Shown here piece after piece: positions 63,713 through 64,000 of a stretch of 64,000 nucleotides of DNA. Where the stretch lies: NCBI RefSeq assembly GCF_000746085.1, contig NZ_JQKO01000015.1, positions 38,569 to 102,568 of the forward strand. The letters run 5' to 3'. Source of the DNA: Methylocapsa aurea. Its GTDB lineage: Bacteria > Pseudomonadota > Alphaproteobacteria > Rhizobiales > Beijerinckiaceae. Both the position numbers and the translations under genes were made by a program. The notes beneath the pieces are model-generated. The model searched no databases. It saw only the letters and a program-made list of their open reading frames with translations, and was not told where the DNA came from. The first letter of the stretch is position 1. Each line of letters begins with the position of its first letter.

Positions 63713-64000
63713 TGAGAACTGACCCATGTTTTGACCTCCCCCTGGCTGATTTGTCGGGGGATCCAGGAGTGATCGACATGGCGTTATTGAGCGTAATCCG
63801 GCGCTGGCATTTCCGGCAGGACGTCCCGATCCGGGAGATCGAGCGGCGGACGGGATTGTCCCGGAACACGATCCGCAAATACCTGCGGGCGGACGCGGTT
63901 GAGCCAAAGTTCAAGGTTCCCGATCGGCCAAGCAAATTGGACCCATTCGCCGAGAAGCTGGCGGGTTGGCTGCGGCAGGAAGCAGTCAAATCGCGCAAGC
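63713..64000 (+). mobile_element. IS21-family element, left end, truncated by window
   Basis: The istA frame below starts about 65 bases inside. TGAGAACTGACCCATGTTTT at 63713 is a likely start of the left inverted repeat, but the right end is not in the window, so this is provisional. Confidence 0.6.
63779..64000 (+). CDS. istA: IS21 transposase IstA, N-terminal part
   Basis: At least 74 codons, running off the window. AGGAG precedes the ATG. MALLSVIRRWHFRQDVPIRE, then IERRTGLSRNTIRKYLRAD is the HTH of IstA. istB would follow outside. Confidence 0.88.

Overview
The window is a GC-rich chromosome segment from an alphaproteobacterium of the Rhizobiales, most likely in or near Beijerinckiaceae/Methylocystaceae. 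Reasons: the S13-S11-RpoA-L17 block is followed by a Do-type protease and RarA, rplM-rpsI is followed by a type-2 argC, and there are class I PHA synthase, DUF2842, bpt-type leucyltransferase and heme A synthase genes. A hopanoid-methylase-like radical SAM gene is also present. Genus cannot be decided from this sequence alone.

Layout. 1-7.4 kb: phosphate block on the minus strand, ppk then pstS-pstC-pstA-pstB and a second pstS cut by the window edge, with a five-unit PHO-box array upstream of pstS. 7.7-9.5 kb: an AT-richer GmrSD-like DUF262/DUF1524 restriction gene next to tRNA-Leu(TAA). 9.6-16.6 kb: purine salvage gpt with a CinA-type gene, small unknown genes, yjbQ, a periplasmic VanX-like dipeptidase, an RDD protein and bpt, whose 3' end is duplicated downstream. 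16.6-25.2 kb: parC, then a biotin locus (bioA on one side, bioF-bioD on the other) split by an atypical 659-residue protein that reads as a PD-(D/E)XK-like nuclease joined to a winged-helix-like region and a PIN-like domain. This is the best candidate for an undescribed defence protein in the window.

25.2-41.4 kb: palindromic repeats, a divergent PurD-like ATP-grasp protein, PHA synthase, rplM-rpsI-argC, a CoA-binding protein, an internally shortened O-acetylhomoserine sulfhydrylase-like enzyme, ctaA, an orphan Wzz/BY-kinase-like protein with no Walker A, folD and small membrane or secreted proteins. 41.6-51.3 kb: a histidine kinase, a collapsed receiver remnant and a receiver-cyclase in one transcription unit; an RND pump whose adaptor seems to lack its helical hairpin; and a caspase-fold/formylglycine-generating-enzyme fusion with both caspase catalytic residues replaced. 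51.6-55.8 kb: an HpnP-like radical SAM enzyme and an autotransporter.

55.9-62.1 kb: rarA, the Do protease and the alpha operon (rpsM-rpsK-rpoA-rplQ), which here starts next to a divergent tRNA-Gly and not behind secY-adk. 62.1-64 kb: decayed accessory DNA with a frameshifted LysR gene and the left part of an IS21-family element.

Several dispersed palindromic repeats (about 50 bp, some forming composites of about 115 bp) sit in the intergenic gaps. Two of them supply the stop codon of the preceding gene. No CRISPR array, rRNA or complete prophage was seen.
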